Assembly: GCA_050942695.1 (NCBI GenBank)
Contig: JBMNNU010000016.1
Span: 1-22,213, forward strand
Source of the DNA: JBMNNU01 sp050942695
Lineage (GTDB): Bacteria > Chloroflexota > UBA6077
Length of the DNA: 22,213 nt
Direction of reading: 5' to 3'
The notes under the pieces: model-generated
Seen by the model: the letters and a program-made list of their open reading frames with translations, nothing else
Databases searched by the model: none
Told to the model about the DNA's origin: nothing
Program-made: the position numbers and the translations under genes
Shown: one piece after another, positions 1 to 6,913 of the stretch
How the letters are laid out: every line of letters begins with the position of its first letter
Position numbering within the stretch: position 1 is the first letter of the stretch

Positions 1-109
1 GATGACCTGTGACGTTCTCGAGGGTTGGTGGGCCGATGCGGGCGCATCGATAGACAGCTACCTGCATTCCAACAATCTGGTTGCCCAGTTTGGGGCTAAC
101 AAGGTCTGA
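1..109 (+). CDS. rfbA: C-terminal end of an RfbA-like glucose-1-phosphate thymidylyltransferase (5' truncated)
   Basis: Only the last 35 codons are in the window, read in the frame starting at base 2 and ending at a TGA at 107-109. The visible residues include GWWADAGASIDSYLHSNNLV, which resembles the end of long-form bacterial and archaeal RfbA proteins (GWW-D-G followed by a helix ending in N-LV). The family joins glucose-1-phosphate to dTTP, giving dTDP-glucose, the substrate of the RfbB encoded 81 bases downstream on the same strand, so context and sequence agree. The catalytic domain is outside the window. Another sugar-1-phosphate nucleotidylyltransferase is possible. Confidence 0.55.
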   Translation, partial: MTCDVLEGWWADAGASIDSYLHSNNLVAQFGANKV

Positions 110-114
110 GGTAG

Positions 115-178
115 CAGCTTTCAGCACTATTACGCCAAAAGCCATGTGCTAAATGCTGAAAGCTGATAGCTATTTCGT
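115..178. repeat. 7-base-period degenerate repeat with 12-bp inverted arms (rfbA-rfbB gap)
   Basis: Perfect 12-base inverted arms CAGCTTTCAGCA (115-126) and TGCTGAAAGCTG (154-165) are visible. Read in sevens, the right half is ATGTGCT, AAATGCT, GAAAGCT, GATAGCT (starts 144, 151, 158, 165), an exact 7-base period with constant GCT. The repeat runs up to the ribosome-binding site of rfbB. It may fold in the mRNA between the two genes. Confidence 0.7.
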
Positions 179-190
179 GAGGTAAGCGCT

Positions 191-1192
191 TTGAGAAGAT
201 TGCTAGTTACCGGCGGCGCTGGCTTTATCGGCAGCAACTTCGTTCGATATATGTTGAATGAACACCCCGATTACCAGATCATCGTTCTCGATAAACTCAC
301 ATACGCCGGAAATCTGGCCAACCTAGAGGACGTGTCGGGTAACCCCCGATACCAGTTTGTCAGAGGCGATATTTGCGATCAGCAGTTGGTTGATAGCCTG
401 GTAGCGGAGGTGGACGCTATCGTCAACTTCGCAGCCGAAACGCACGTAGATCGTTCCATCATGGACGCCGGGAGCTTTATTCAAACCGACGTGTATGGCA
501 CCTTTGTCCTGTTGGAAGCGGCCAGAAAGCACGAAATAAGCCGTTTCCTGCAGGTCAGTACAGACGAGGTGTATGGAGACATCCCCGTTGGATCGTCGAA
601 GGAGCAGGACCCGTTGCGACCTCGAAGCCCCTACTCCGCCAGTAAAGCTGGCGGAGAGATGATGGTCCAAGCTTATCACACCACCTACGGGCTACCTGTG
701 TTGATAACTCGCGGGTCTAACACTTATGGACCCTACCAGTACCCAGAGAAGCTGATCCCTGTCCTGATAACAAACGCCTTGGATAATATGGAGCTCCCCA
801 TATATGGAGACGGGCAGCAGGTGAGGGATTGGTTGCATGTATTGGACCATTGCAGCGGCATCGATGTAGTGCTTCACAACGGCAAAGTTGGGGAGGCATA
901 TAACATCGGGGGTGGCAACGAGCGGGCAAATCTTGATATTACCGGCAAAGTGCTAGACCTTCTAGATAAACCGCGTTCGCTGATCCGCTTCGTCAAGGAC
1001 CGCCCCGGCCACGATCGACGGTACTCCCTGGATTGTTCCAAATTGCACTCCCTCGGGTGGAAGCCAGCGCGAGACTTCGATCAGGGGTTATCCGAAACCG
1101 TCCAGTGGTATGTTGCCAACGAGAGCTGGTGGCGCCCCCTGAAATCGGGCGAGTACTGGGAGTACTACAAGAGTAACTACGCCGGGCGTTAA
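191..1192 (+). CDS. rfbB: dTDP-glucose 4,6-dehydratase
   Basis: The 333-residue product is a full-length extended short-chain dehydrogenase of the RmlB family. This enzyme converts dTDP-glucose to dTDP-4-keto-6-deoxyglucose in the cytoplasm, feeding rhamnose and other deoxysugars for cell-surface glycans. Visible features are the NAD-binding GGAGFIGS (residues 8-15), the LDKLTYAGN segment after the second strand, the catalytic T124-D125-E126 in STDEVYGD, and the Tyr148/Lys152 pair in YSASK. The C-terminus (SWWRPL through EYYKSNY) is typical. The start is TTG at 191, chosen because GTGAGG lies 7-12 bases upstream and the Rossmann strand begins at residue 4. It follows an RfbA-like gene on the same strand. 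No rfbC or rfbD follows. Confidence 0.95.
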   Translation: MRRLLVTGGAGFIGSNFVRYMLNEHPDYQIIVLDKLTYAGNLANLEDVSGNPRYQFVRGDICDQQLVDSLVAEVDAIVNFAAETHVDRSIMDAGSFIQTDVYGTFVLLEAARKHEISRFLQVSTDEVYGDIPVGSSKEQDPLRPRSPYSASKAGGEMMVQAYHTTYGLPVLITRGSNTYGPYQYPEKLIPVLITNALDNMELPIYGDGQQVRDWLHVLDHCSGIDVVLHNGKVGEAYNIGGGNERANLDITGKVLDLLDKPRSLIRFVKDRPGHDRRYSLDCSKLHSLGWKPARDFDQGLSETVQWYVANESWWRPLKSGEYWEYYKSNYAGR

Positions 1193-1255
1193 CTATCCAC
1201 TGGTTTTGGCTTTAATCGTTAAGAATCGTAAGGTTGAGGCTACTTGTTAAGGCGG

Positions 1256-1283
1256 CTTGCCTGCGAGAGGACTGGCGGGCAAG
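1256..1283. terminator. Hairpin between convergent rfbB and fdhD, no clear T-tract
   Basis: CTTGCCTGC (1256-1264) pairs with GCGGGCAAG (1275-1283), nine pairs with one G-T wobble and a 10-base loop. It lies in the 140-base space between convergent genes, where a terminator is expected, but neither strand has a T-run after the stem. The rest of this gap shows nothing I recognise. Confidence 0.25.
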
Positions 1284-1332
1284 ATGGCTGCGCTCCCGGC
1301 ACGAACCGCTGTGACTGAGCAGCAGCTTGAGT

Positions 1333-2112
1333 TTAGGTGCGGAGCCTTTCGGGGTGGGAGTAAACGGACAGCCTGGTGCTCCGAACATAGCCGACGATCG
1401 CTATGCCCAGCTTTTCTGCCAGCAGCACGGCTCGATCGGTGGGGGAGTTGACAGATGCGGCCACCGGGATACCCATCTTCGCCGCTTTGGTAACCATCTC
1501 AGAGGAGATCCTGCCCGTAGTCAGCAGCAGTTTGTCGCTCGTGTTGATGCCACGTAGCAGCGCTTCTCCATGTATCTTGTCCAGGGTATTATGGCGCCCT
1601 ACATCCCGTGAAACCAGCAGCAACGATTCCCCATCCGATAGCGCAGCTAGATGTAGACCTCCTTTTTTCCTGTTCTCTCCTTCGGGATGCAGCAGCTTTT
1701 TCATCGAAGAAATCACTAGGGCGGGATTCCACCGGAATTCAGATACGACTGGGGCTATGGAAGGCACATCGTCAAAGGTCACCCCACCACCACAACCAGA
1801 TGTTAACATGCGCGTTCCGATCACATCCCGAGGGGTTGTAAGCCGGACGTCGGCTATGCCTTCCTCTTCACACACCCTCATTAGCGCGATGTCTTCCAAC
1901 CGATCTATCAGCCCCTCCGAACGCAAGAAACCTACTATCAAGGCATTGAGCTTCTCTGGAGTGCACAGGAGTGTAACCAACTCCTTGCGGTCTAAATAAA
2001 TGGAAAGGGCTATCTCTCCGGCAGGTTTCCAGGCCGACTGCACCCATCCAGCCTGCTCGCTCCATTGATGTGTGGTGAACCGATTTGAACCGTCTAACAG
2101 TTGGTCTGCCAC
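1333..2112 (-). CDS. fdhD: Formate dehydrogenase accessory sulfurtransferase FdhD
   Basis: The 259-residue product matches FdhD, which binds the molybdenum/tungsten cofactor and passes sulfur from a cysteine desulfurase to it so that formate dehydrogenase becomes active. Visible features are the N-terminal strand with AGEIALSIYLDRKELVTLLC, the VGFLRSEGLI segment, the central loop LTSGCGGG around Cys107, and DVGRHNTLDKIHGEALL, the most conserved FdhD block. The E. coli protein has two cysteines (CxxC) in the central loop; here only Cys107 is seen. The start is GTG at 2112; a clear ribosome-binding site is not visible, so the N-terminus is less certain than the family call. No formate dehydrogenase subunit gene is in the window. 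It is convergent with rfbB and downstream of the LCP gene. Confidence 0.93.
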   Translation of the reverse strand: MADQLLDGSNRFTTHQWSEQAGWVQSAWKPAGEIALSIYLDRKELVTLLCTPEKLNALIVGFLRSEGLIDRLEDIALMRVCEEEGIADVRLTTPRDVIGTRMLTSGCGGGVTFDDVPSIAPVVSEFRWNPALVISSMKKLLHPEGENRKKGGLHLAALSDGESLLLVSRDVGRHNTLDKIHGEALLRGINTSDKLLLTTGRISSEMVTKAAKMGIPVAASVNSPTDRAVLLAEKLGIAIVGYVRSTRLSVYSHPERLRT

Positions 2113-2238
2113 GGTCTATGCACCTATCTCGTTATAACGTCGACTCGAGGGTCGTTCTTAACGCCCCCTACATGGTATGGCTATACTCTAACGAACTGTA
2201 GGATGTTTCATCAACAGAGGTGCCGATTTCTCAACGGC

Positions 2239-3633
2239 TTACCGGGGAAGTTTGAAATCCTGCCCTAGGATGATCTTGATATCGGGTTCGTTACTCCAGC
2301 TTTTCCTTACTGCGCTGGTTGAAGGTGTGGCCGCTGGAGACATTACGATCGATTGCTGGCTTAACTTTAAGATTTCAGCTAGTGCTTTGGCTGTAGCCGT
2401 CTTTCCGGTGTTTACCAGGATTTGCGTGGTCTTATAGTCGTTTCTGTCGGCGCTGGATACATCCACGACGTCGAAGCCTTGCGATATCAGATACTCGCCG
2501 GTTCTGGTGGCCAATCCGGATTGTCCGCTCCCATTGGCAACCTCTATTGTGGCAGCTTCGGATTTGACCTTGGGATCCAAGAAGAGGGCGGAAATGGCCG
2601 CCTTGATCTCTTCTTTTTTGGGCATCAGCAGGTCGGCTCCGCCTTCCCCTTTGAACGGGGTCACCAGCTTTTGGTCGATCACCAGAGAGTGAACGTTATC
2701 AGCGTCGATATCCTTAGCCATCATTCCCAGCCGTATCATCTCCTGGGGCGGGATATCGGTATCTATCATATCCTTCATGGTTCCCATAAGCGATGGTATC
2801 TTGGGAATTACGTCGAGCGCTAGGGCTTTTTCTCGAATAGCCAGGAGAACCTTCTGCTGTCTCTTTGCCCTGCCGAAATCGTTCTCGCTATGCCGGGACC
2901 GGGCATACTGGAGAGCGACCGTGCCGTTCATGTGCTGGACTCCGGCAGGGATGTATATGCTCATGACCTCGTAATCTTCGGTCGGATACTCGTGATCGAT
3001 GATGGCCTTCTCCACGTTCACCGTGATGCCGCCCAGAGTATCCACTATCTTCTCGAAACCCCGGAAATTCACCCTGGCATAGTAATCTATCTTCAAACCG
3101 AAGTTTCTCTCCACCGTCTTTTTTGCCAGCTCCGGTCCGCCCCCAGGCAGTTTGTTGAGATCACCCAAAAAATTGGCCACGTTGATCCTGTTATTGGCGA
3201 ATCCAGGTATCTCCACCCACATATCTCTCGGCAGCGAAATCATCGCCGCTATCTTCTTTTTCGGGTCGATGCTCACAACAATCATCGTGTCGGTGCGCGT
3301 GGGGGCACCTCTCTCATCATCCCTCTGATCGAGACCCAGCAGCAATATGTTCAACCTTCCTCCATCTTCCGGCTCCTGTGTAGGGGATGCAGCCTGCTGC
3401 GTTGGAGTCTGCGTAGGCGCACCAGGGTTATCCTGCGGTAGCGACGGGATTTGGATCTGCGGAAGGGATCCTTGTTGAACCTGCGCTGAAGCTGAGAAGA
3501 GAAACAGATATGCGAACACGAAACTTCCCGCAACGAAGACGAGAAAGGACGCGACAATCAACCCTATAATTAGGCGCTTTCCAAGCATACCACCAGATCT
3601 TTTATTCGAAGAGGTGTTGGAAGACACCTCCAA
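2239..3633 (-). CDS. LCP-family (LytR-CpsA-Psr) cell-wall glycopolymer transferase with LytR_C domain
   Basis: The 464-residue product has a short cytoplasmic N-terminus, one membrane segment (about residues 19-46, rich in I, V, F, L), a proline/glutamine/threonine-rich linker (about 50-90), the LCP catalytic domain (about 92-255) and a C-terminal LytR_C domain (about 358-440, starting at IEVANGSGQSGLA). LCP marks are the RTDTMIVVS strand, SLPRDMWVEIPG, RINVANFLGD, and the QYARSRH...FGRAKRQQ block with arginines that bind the pyrophosphate lipid. The family transfers undecaprenyl-linked polymers to peptidoglycan or protein outside the cell. The start is TTG at 3633, chosen because GGAGG (3640-3644) lies six bases upstream. 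The exact polymer is unknown. It reads away from the alkyltransferase gene. Confidence 0.92.
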   Translation of the reverse strand: MEVSSNTSSNKRSGGMLGKRLIIGLIVASFLVFVAGSFVFAYLFLFSASAQVQQGSLPQIQIPSLPQDNPGAPTQTPTQQAASPTQEPEDGGRLNILLLGLDQRDDERGAPTRTDTMIVVSIDPKKKIAAMISLPRDMWVEIPGFANNRINVANFLGDLNKLPGGGPELAKKTVERNFGLKIDYYARVNFRGFEKIVDTLGGITVNVEKAIIDHEYPTEDYEVMSIYIPAGVQHMNGTVALQYARSRHSENDFGRAKRQQKVLLAIREKALALDVIPKIPSLMGTMKDMIDTDIPPQEMIRLGMMAKDIDADNVHSLVIDQKLVTPFKGEGGADLLMPKKEEIKAAISALFLDPKVKSEAATIEVANGSGQSGLATRTGEYLISQGFDVVDVSSADRNDYKTTQILVNTGKTATAKALAEILKLSQQSIVMSPAATPSTSAVRKSWSNEPDIKIILGQDFKLPR

Positions 3634-3769
3634 AGTTAACCTCCGAGAAGGCTATTAGGTTGCTCGACCATCGCGCAACATTGTATTGACGCGGCACTCG
3701 CATTCTATCACAACAACTCTCAAGGTTGCAGCAACAGCCTCCCCATTGGAAATCGTATTGTATCGCACC

Positions 3770-3799
3770 TTGCCTGAAGAAGTCTTCTCCGCGTATATT
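3770..3799 (+). promoter_or_regulatory. Candidate promoter for the alkyltransferase gene, with a small dyad in the spacer
   Basis: TTGCCT (3770-3775) and TATATT (3794-3799) are separated by 18 bases, a fair sigma70-type match, about 53 bases upstream of the ATG at 3853. The spacer contains the dyad AGAAG-T-CTTCT, which could be an operator but is short enough to be chance. The remainder of the 219-base divergent gap (3634-3852) shows only the two ribosome-binding sites. Confidence 0.4.
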
Positions 3800-3852
3800 A
3801 GTCCCACATCATCGCAGCGCCTTACAGAGCGAAGATGGTTGGAGGTACATAA

Positions 3853-4389
3853 ATGGCTACGCGTCTCTCAGTTTTTCACTCGGATTGGGGATGGATAGGC
3901 ATGGCCGTGTCCCGCCGAGGGCTAGCAGGGCTCACACTCCCTCAAGCTTCGGAAGAGTCCGCTTGGTCGCATCTCTACTCCGGTTGGCCCGATGGGGTCC
4001 CTCAGGAAAGCAGCGTATGGCCTGAGTTGCAGATGCGTTTGCTCGATTATCTTGCAGGCAAGCCTGTGAGCTTCGCCGATATTGAGCTCGATCTCCCTAG
4101 CGGCCCGCCCTTCTGGAAAAGGGTGTGGCAGCTATGCGCGCAGATCCCTTTCGGAGAAACAAGAAGCTACAAAGAGCTTGCGCTTGAGGCCGGGGCTCCG
4201 CAAGCCTTCCGGGCAGTCGGCGGGGCTATGGCGGCAAACCCGATCCCCATAGTGATACCATGCCATCGGGTCGTAGGCAGCAACGGCAGCCTGGTGGGGT
4301 TCGGCGGGGGAGTCGAACAGAAGCGACGGCTGCTGGAGATGGAATCAGCGGCGATGCGAGGACACGCAGACGCGGAGACGCGAGGATAG
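3853..4389 (+). CDS. ogt: Methylated-DNA--protein-cysteine S-methyltransferase (Ogt/MGMT type)
   Basis: The 178-residue protein carries the suicide-enzyme active site IPCHRVVG with the acceptor Cys137. It is preceded by the helix-turn-helix with PFGETRSYKELA and RAVGGAMAANP and followed by GSLVGFGGGVEQKRRLLEME. The enzyme removes O6-alkyl groups from guanine in DNA onto its own cysteine. The N-terminal half (about 1-90) is a small variable domain as in Ogt. The start is ATG at 3853, with GGAGG seven bases upstream. The last residues (about HADAETRG) are encoded by an 8-base tandem repeat that continues past the stop codon, so the C-terminus appears to have been extended or replaced by repeat DNA. 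The gene is alone on its strand and convergent with the hydrogenase operon. Confidence 0.94.
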   Translation: MATRLSVFHSDWGWIGMAVSRRGLAGLTLPQASEESAWSHLYSGWPDGVPQESSVWPELQMRLLDYLAGKPVSFADIELDLPSGPPFWKRVWQLCAQIPFGETRSYKELALEAGAPQAFRAVGGAMAANPIPIVIPCHRVVGSNGSLVGFGGGVEQKRRLLEMESAAMRGHADAETRG

Positions 4390-4427
4390 TCTTCTCCGCG
4401 TCTCCGCGTCTCTATGTCTTTCCGTCT
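4358..4427. repeat. 8-base-period repeat forming a 15-bp perfect hairpin across the ogt stop codon
   Basis: AGACGCGGAGACGCG (4368-4382) is the perfect reverse complement of CGCGTCTCCGCGTCT (4397-4411), and the TAG stop (4387-4389) lies in the loop. Read in eights, the left side is GAGGACAC, GCAGACGC, GGAGACGC, GAGGATAG (from 4358) and the right side is CCGCGTCT, CCGCGTCT, CTATGTCT, TTCCGTCT (from 4396). It lies between convergent ogt and echF and may act as a two-way terminator, although the T-run after the stem is weak. Confidence 0.75.
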
Positions 4428-4798
4428 TATCCGGCTTTGGCAGCGCCCGATGTAGGTTTCTCGGGCAGGACGACGTTGTACACCTCGGTAGGCTTTGCAT
4501 AGGCCGGCGATCGCCACTGATCTTTCAACGTGATCGCTTTCCTGGCGCAGCCCTCGATGCACGCCTCGCATACGATGCAGCGGAAGGGCCAGAAGGTATA
4601 GGTTTTCTTCACCCTATCTACAGTGATAGCCGAAGCAGGGCAACGCCTGGCGCATAGGGTGCAAAGGTTGCACTTGCTAGCATCGAACTCTATATGTCCT
4701 CTGGCTCCCTTGAAGGGCTCTCGCTTCTGGAAAGGGTAGAGCCGCGTCGCAGGGCCGCCAAAAAGGTTACTCAGGACTCCTGGTAAGAACCAAGCCAT
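4427..4798 (-). CDS. echF: Ech-type hydrogenase, 2x[4Fe-4S] ferredoxin-like subunit EchF
   Basis: The 123-residue protein is the NuoI-like subunit that passes electrons between soluble ferredoxin and the hydrogenase small subunit. Two complete cluster motifs are present: C43-x2-C46-x2-C49-x3-C53-P and C74-x2-C77-x2-C80-x3-C84. The N-terminus (about 1-20, MAWFLPGVLSNLFGG) is a short hydrophobic segment typical of the family, and the C-terminal 30 residues are a Lys/Pro-rich tail. The start at 4798 has a near-ideal AAAGGAGG five bases upstream. It is the last gene of the ech cluster, separated from echE by an 86-base gap filled with a 7-base-period repeat. The assignment within the family rests mostly on gene order. 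Confidence 0.92.
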   Translation of the reverse strand: MAWFLPGVLSNLFGGPATRLYPFQKREPFKGARGHIEFDASKCNLCTLCARRCPASAITVDRVKKTYTFWPFRCIVCEACIEGCARKAITLKDQWRSPAYAKPTEVYNVVLPEKPTSGAAKAG

Positions 4799-4819
4799 GG
4801 TTGCCTCCTTTCAGTCGGA

Positions 4820-4892
4820 AGCGAGTAGCGGTTAACGAGTAACGAGAAGAGAAGCCCCCCTAGCCACTCGCCACCAACTATTCACTACCTCT
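4820..4892. repeat. 7-base-period degenerate repeat in the echE-echF gap
   Basis: Read in sevens from 4820: AGCGAGT, AGCGGTT, AACGAGT, AACGAGA, AGAGAAG. After a C-run the period resumes from 4866 with ACTCGCC, ACCAACT, ATTCACT, ACCTCTC, roughly the complement of the first half. The second half overlaps the last codons of echE (stop at 4885). On the minus strand the repeat ends a few bases before the echF ribosome-binding site. Confidence 0.6.
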
Positions 4893-5964
4893 CCGTGCAG
4901 CTAAAACAGGGATCGATGGCCAGAGCGATGATGGGTACATCGGCCAACATGGCGCCGGGCAGCGTTACCAACAGGGTTGGGACGTTGGCATAGGTAGGGG
5001 TTCGTACCCGTAACCTCTCGAGATTCTTGGTGCCGTTGCCCTTAATGTAGTACACGCATTCGCCACGAGGCTGCTCAACCCTCATCACGATCTCGCCGTT
5101 GGGATTACCCCGTACCTTGGCCGCCAACTCTCCAGAAGGCAGTTTCTCGATAGATTGCCGGACTAGGTCGATCGCCTGGTATGCCTCTCTTAACCGAACT
5201 AGAGCCCGTGCGTAGCAGTCGCCAGCGGTCTCCACCACAGGTTCGAATTTTAGCTCCCCATAAGCCGCATAGCCCGTCTGCCTGGCATCCTGAGCGAGTC
5301 CGCTCCCTCTCCCCGTAGGGCCCACGGCTCCCAAAGACAGCGCCTGCTCCTTGGTCATCACCCCTACGCCGATGCATCGCTTCCGGACCGTGTAATCTTT
5401 GGAAATAACGCCACCGCATTTATCCAACTGCCTCTCTACCTGCTTAAGGGTCGCAAGGATATCGCTCAGATGCTCATCGCTGATATCGCGCCTCACACCA
5501 CCAATGGTACAGGTGGAGACGATAACACGGTGTCCGGAGGTCTTTTCCAGGAGATCCATCACCATTTCTCGATGCTTCCAGATCTCCATGAAGAGGCTCT
5601 CGAACCCGAATGCATCAGCCAGCAGCCCAAGCCACAGCAGGTGGCTGTGGACTCGGTGAAGTTCACTCCATATCACCCGGAGAAACTTGGCGCGCGACGG
5701 CACCTCCACTCCCATGATCCGTTCAATCCCCTCACAGTAACAGAGGGCGTGGGCGAAGCTGCAGATCCCGCAGATGCGCTCCACCAGGAAGACGTTTTGA
5801 TTGATGTCGTTGATCTCGCCGGCCTTCTCCACTCCCCGATGGCAGTAGCCGAACGCCGGAAGGACGCCGACAACCTTCTCGTCTTCCAGAGTTAGCTTCA
5901 ACTGTATCGGCTCCGGCAGAACCGGATGCTGTGGCCCGAAGGGCACTATAGTCTGTCGACTCAC
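4885..5964 (-). CDS. echE: Ech-type [NiFe] hydrogenase large (catalytic) subunit EchE
   Basis: The 359-residue NuoD-like subunit carries the [NiFe] site. The N-terminal L1 motif is RICGICSFAH, with Cys65 and Cys68. The C-terminal L2 motif is DPCFSCTER, with Cys353 and Cys356. All four nickel/iron ligands are present, which separates it from complex I NuoD and from cysteine-lacking Ehr proteins. The protein ends directly after the L2 motif at Arg359, so there is no C-terminal extension for an endopeptidase to remove. The reaction is 2H+ plus 2e- to H2, coupled to ion movement by the membrane subunits. The start is GTG at 5964, overlapping the echD stop by four bases (GTGA), which suggests translational coupling. 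Confidence 0.96.
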   Translation of the reverse strand: MSRQTIVPFGPQHPVLPEPIQLKLTLEDEKVVGVLPAFGYCHRGVEKAGEINDINQNVFLVERICGICSFAHALCYCEGIERIMGVEVPSRAKFLRVIWSELHRVHSHLLWLGLLADAFGFESLFMEIWKHREMVMDLLEKTSGHRVIVSTCTIGGVRRDISDEHLSDILATLKQVERQLDKCGGVISKDYTVRKRCIGVGVMTKEQALSLGAVGPTGRGSGLAQDARQTGYAAYGELKFEPVVETAGDCYARALVRLREAYQAIDLVRQSIEKLPSGELAAKVRGNPNGEIVMRVEQPRGECVYYIKGNGTKNLERLRVRTPTYANVPTLLVTLPGAMLADVPIIALAIDPCFSCTER

Positions 5965-6350
5965 TTTGCACCTCCGTCCGGAGATGCCGCCACCGATGTG
6001 ATCTTCACCGATTTCAACATCGGTGTGGCAATCGTCTCTTCGGTAACCAGCAGCTTTCCACCGTAATCGACAGCGATGCCGGAGATCTTCACGTTGAACA
6101 GCTCTTTCATCTCGTTCTCGATAAGAAAAGCGGCCAGATAGCTCCCCGTGATACTCGGGATCTCTTTATCTTTGGGGAAAACCATCCTGAGGTTGGTCAG
6201 CTTCAGATCCTTGTCGAAGTGGTATATGATCTCGAAATTCTCCCCCTGGTCCAGACAGGTTGCGGTCACCAGTCGATGCCCGCTCTGGAAAAGGGCTTTG
6301 ACCTCTTCCAGCAGATTTTCAGGGGTTACTGCTCTCTCGTTGTCTATCAC
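5961..6350 (-). CDS. echD: Ech-type hydrogenase NuoC-like subunit EchD
   Basis: The 129-residue protein resembles the short NuoC (30 kDa complex I) subunit of group 4 hydrogenases, a cofactor-free scaffold next to the large subunit. Visible are an N-terminal helix (VTPENLLEEVKALFQSGHR), a strand-rich core with IIYHFDKDLKLTNLRM, and the segment KEIPSITGSYLAAFLIENEM with the E-x2-D/E region that corresponds to the conserved complex I motif. The start is GTG at 6350, overlapping the echC stop by four bases, and the stop overlaps the echE start in the same way. Similarity is weaker than for the other subunits, but position between echC and echE makes the call secure. Confidence 0.88.
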   Translation of the reverse strand: MIDNERAVTPENLLEEVKALFQSGHRLVTATCLDQGENFEIIYHFDKDLKLTNLRMVFPKDKEIPSITGSYLAAFLIENEMKELFNVKISGIAVDYGGKLLVTEETIATPMLKSVKITSVAASPDGGAK

Positions 6351-6790
6351 TTTCCCGCCTCCTTGCCGTTCTTGCCAGCGAACTTGGCGAGCGCCAGTAC
6401 CACCCCATCAATGATGGCCTCCGGCTTGACGGAACATCCCGGCACGTAAACGTCCACCGGGATAACCTTATCTACACCGCCCAGCACATTGTAGCAGTTA
6501 TGGAACACGCCACCGGTGCAGGCGCAGGTGCCGACAGCCATTACAGCCTTCGGCTCGGGCATCTGCTCATACAGGTTCCGGAGCACTCTCTGGTTTCGCC
6601 GGTTGGCCGGCCCCGTAACCACCAAGACATCGGCGTGTTTTGGGTTCCCAACGTTGACCATGCCGAAACGCTCGACGTCGTACAGGGGGGTCAGGCAGGC
6701 CAGTATCTCTATGTCGCACCCGTTGCAGCTACCACAGTCGTAGTGCAGGATCCAGGGCGATTTGACTCGGGCCGTATCTACCAGTCCCAT
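6347..6790 (-). CDS. echC: Ech-type [NiFe] hydrogenase small subunit EchC
   Basis: The 147-residue NuoB-like subunit binds the [4Fe-4S] cluster next to the NiFe site. Motifs are CGSCNGCDIE (Cys19, 22, 25), GTCACTGG (Cys89, 91) and VPGCSVKPEAI (Cys119). By family comparison the cluster ligands should be Cys22, Cys25, Cys89 and Cys119. The short form without extra cluster domains is typical of group 4 hydrogenases. The start is ATG at 6790 with AAGGAGAG just upstream. The gap to echB (123 bases) is unlike the overlaps elsewhere in the operon and is occupied by a 7-base-period repeat. Downstream it overlaps echD by four bases. Confidence 0.95.
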   Translation of the reverse strand: MGLVDTARVKSPWILHYDCGSCNGCDIEILACLTPLYDVERFGMVNVGNPKHADVLVVTGPANRRNQRVLRNLYEQMPEPKAVMAVGTCACTGGVFHNCYNVLGGVDKVIPVDVYVPGCSVKPEAIIDGVVLALAKFAGKNGKEAGK

Positions 6791-6802
6791 CGCTCTCTCC
6801 TT

Positions 6803-6913
6803 CAGTCCTGCGTCCTGAGTCCTAGGTCCTACGTCCTCGATCCTGTTTCCTTGATGGGATATCCATCTAAGGGCTCAGGGCGCAGGACTCGACACTCAGG
6901 GCTCAGAACTCGC
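6803..6913. repeat. Two-part 7-base-period degenerate repeat in the echB-echC gap
   Basis: GTCCT recurs at 6805, 6812, 6819, 6826 and 6833, with ATCCT at 6840, an exact 7-base spacing. A unique centre (about 6845-6871) follows. Then come heptamers GGCTCAG, GGCGCAG, GACTCGA, CACTCAG, GGCTCAG, AACTCGC (6872-6913) of the opposite sense. The array ends at the echB stop codon on one side and close to the echC ribosome-binding site on the other, so it fills the whole gap. Confidence 0.75.

Noticed and set aside
1403..1999. 198-codon plus-strand frame opposite fdhD
   Set aside because: Serine-rich shadow of fdhD without ribosome-binding site or family features.
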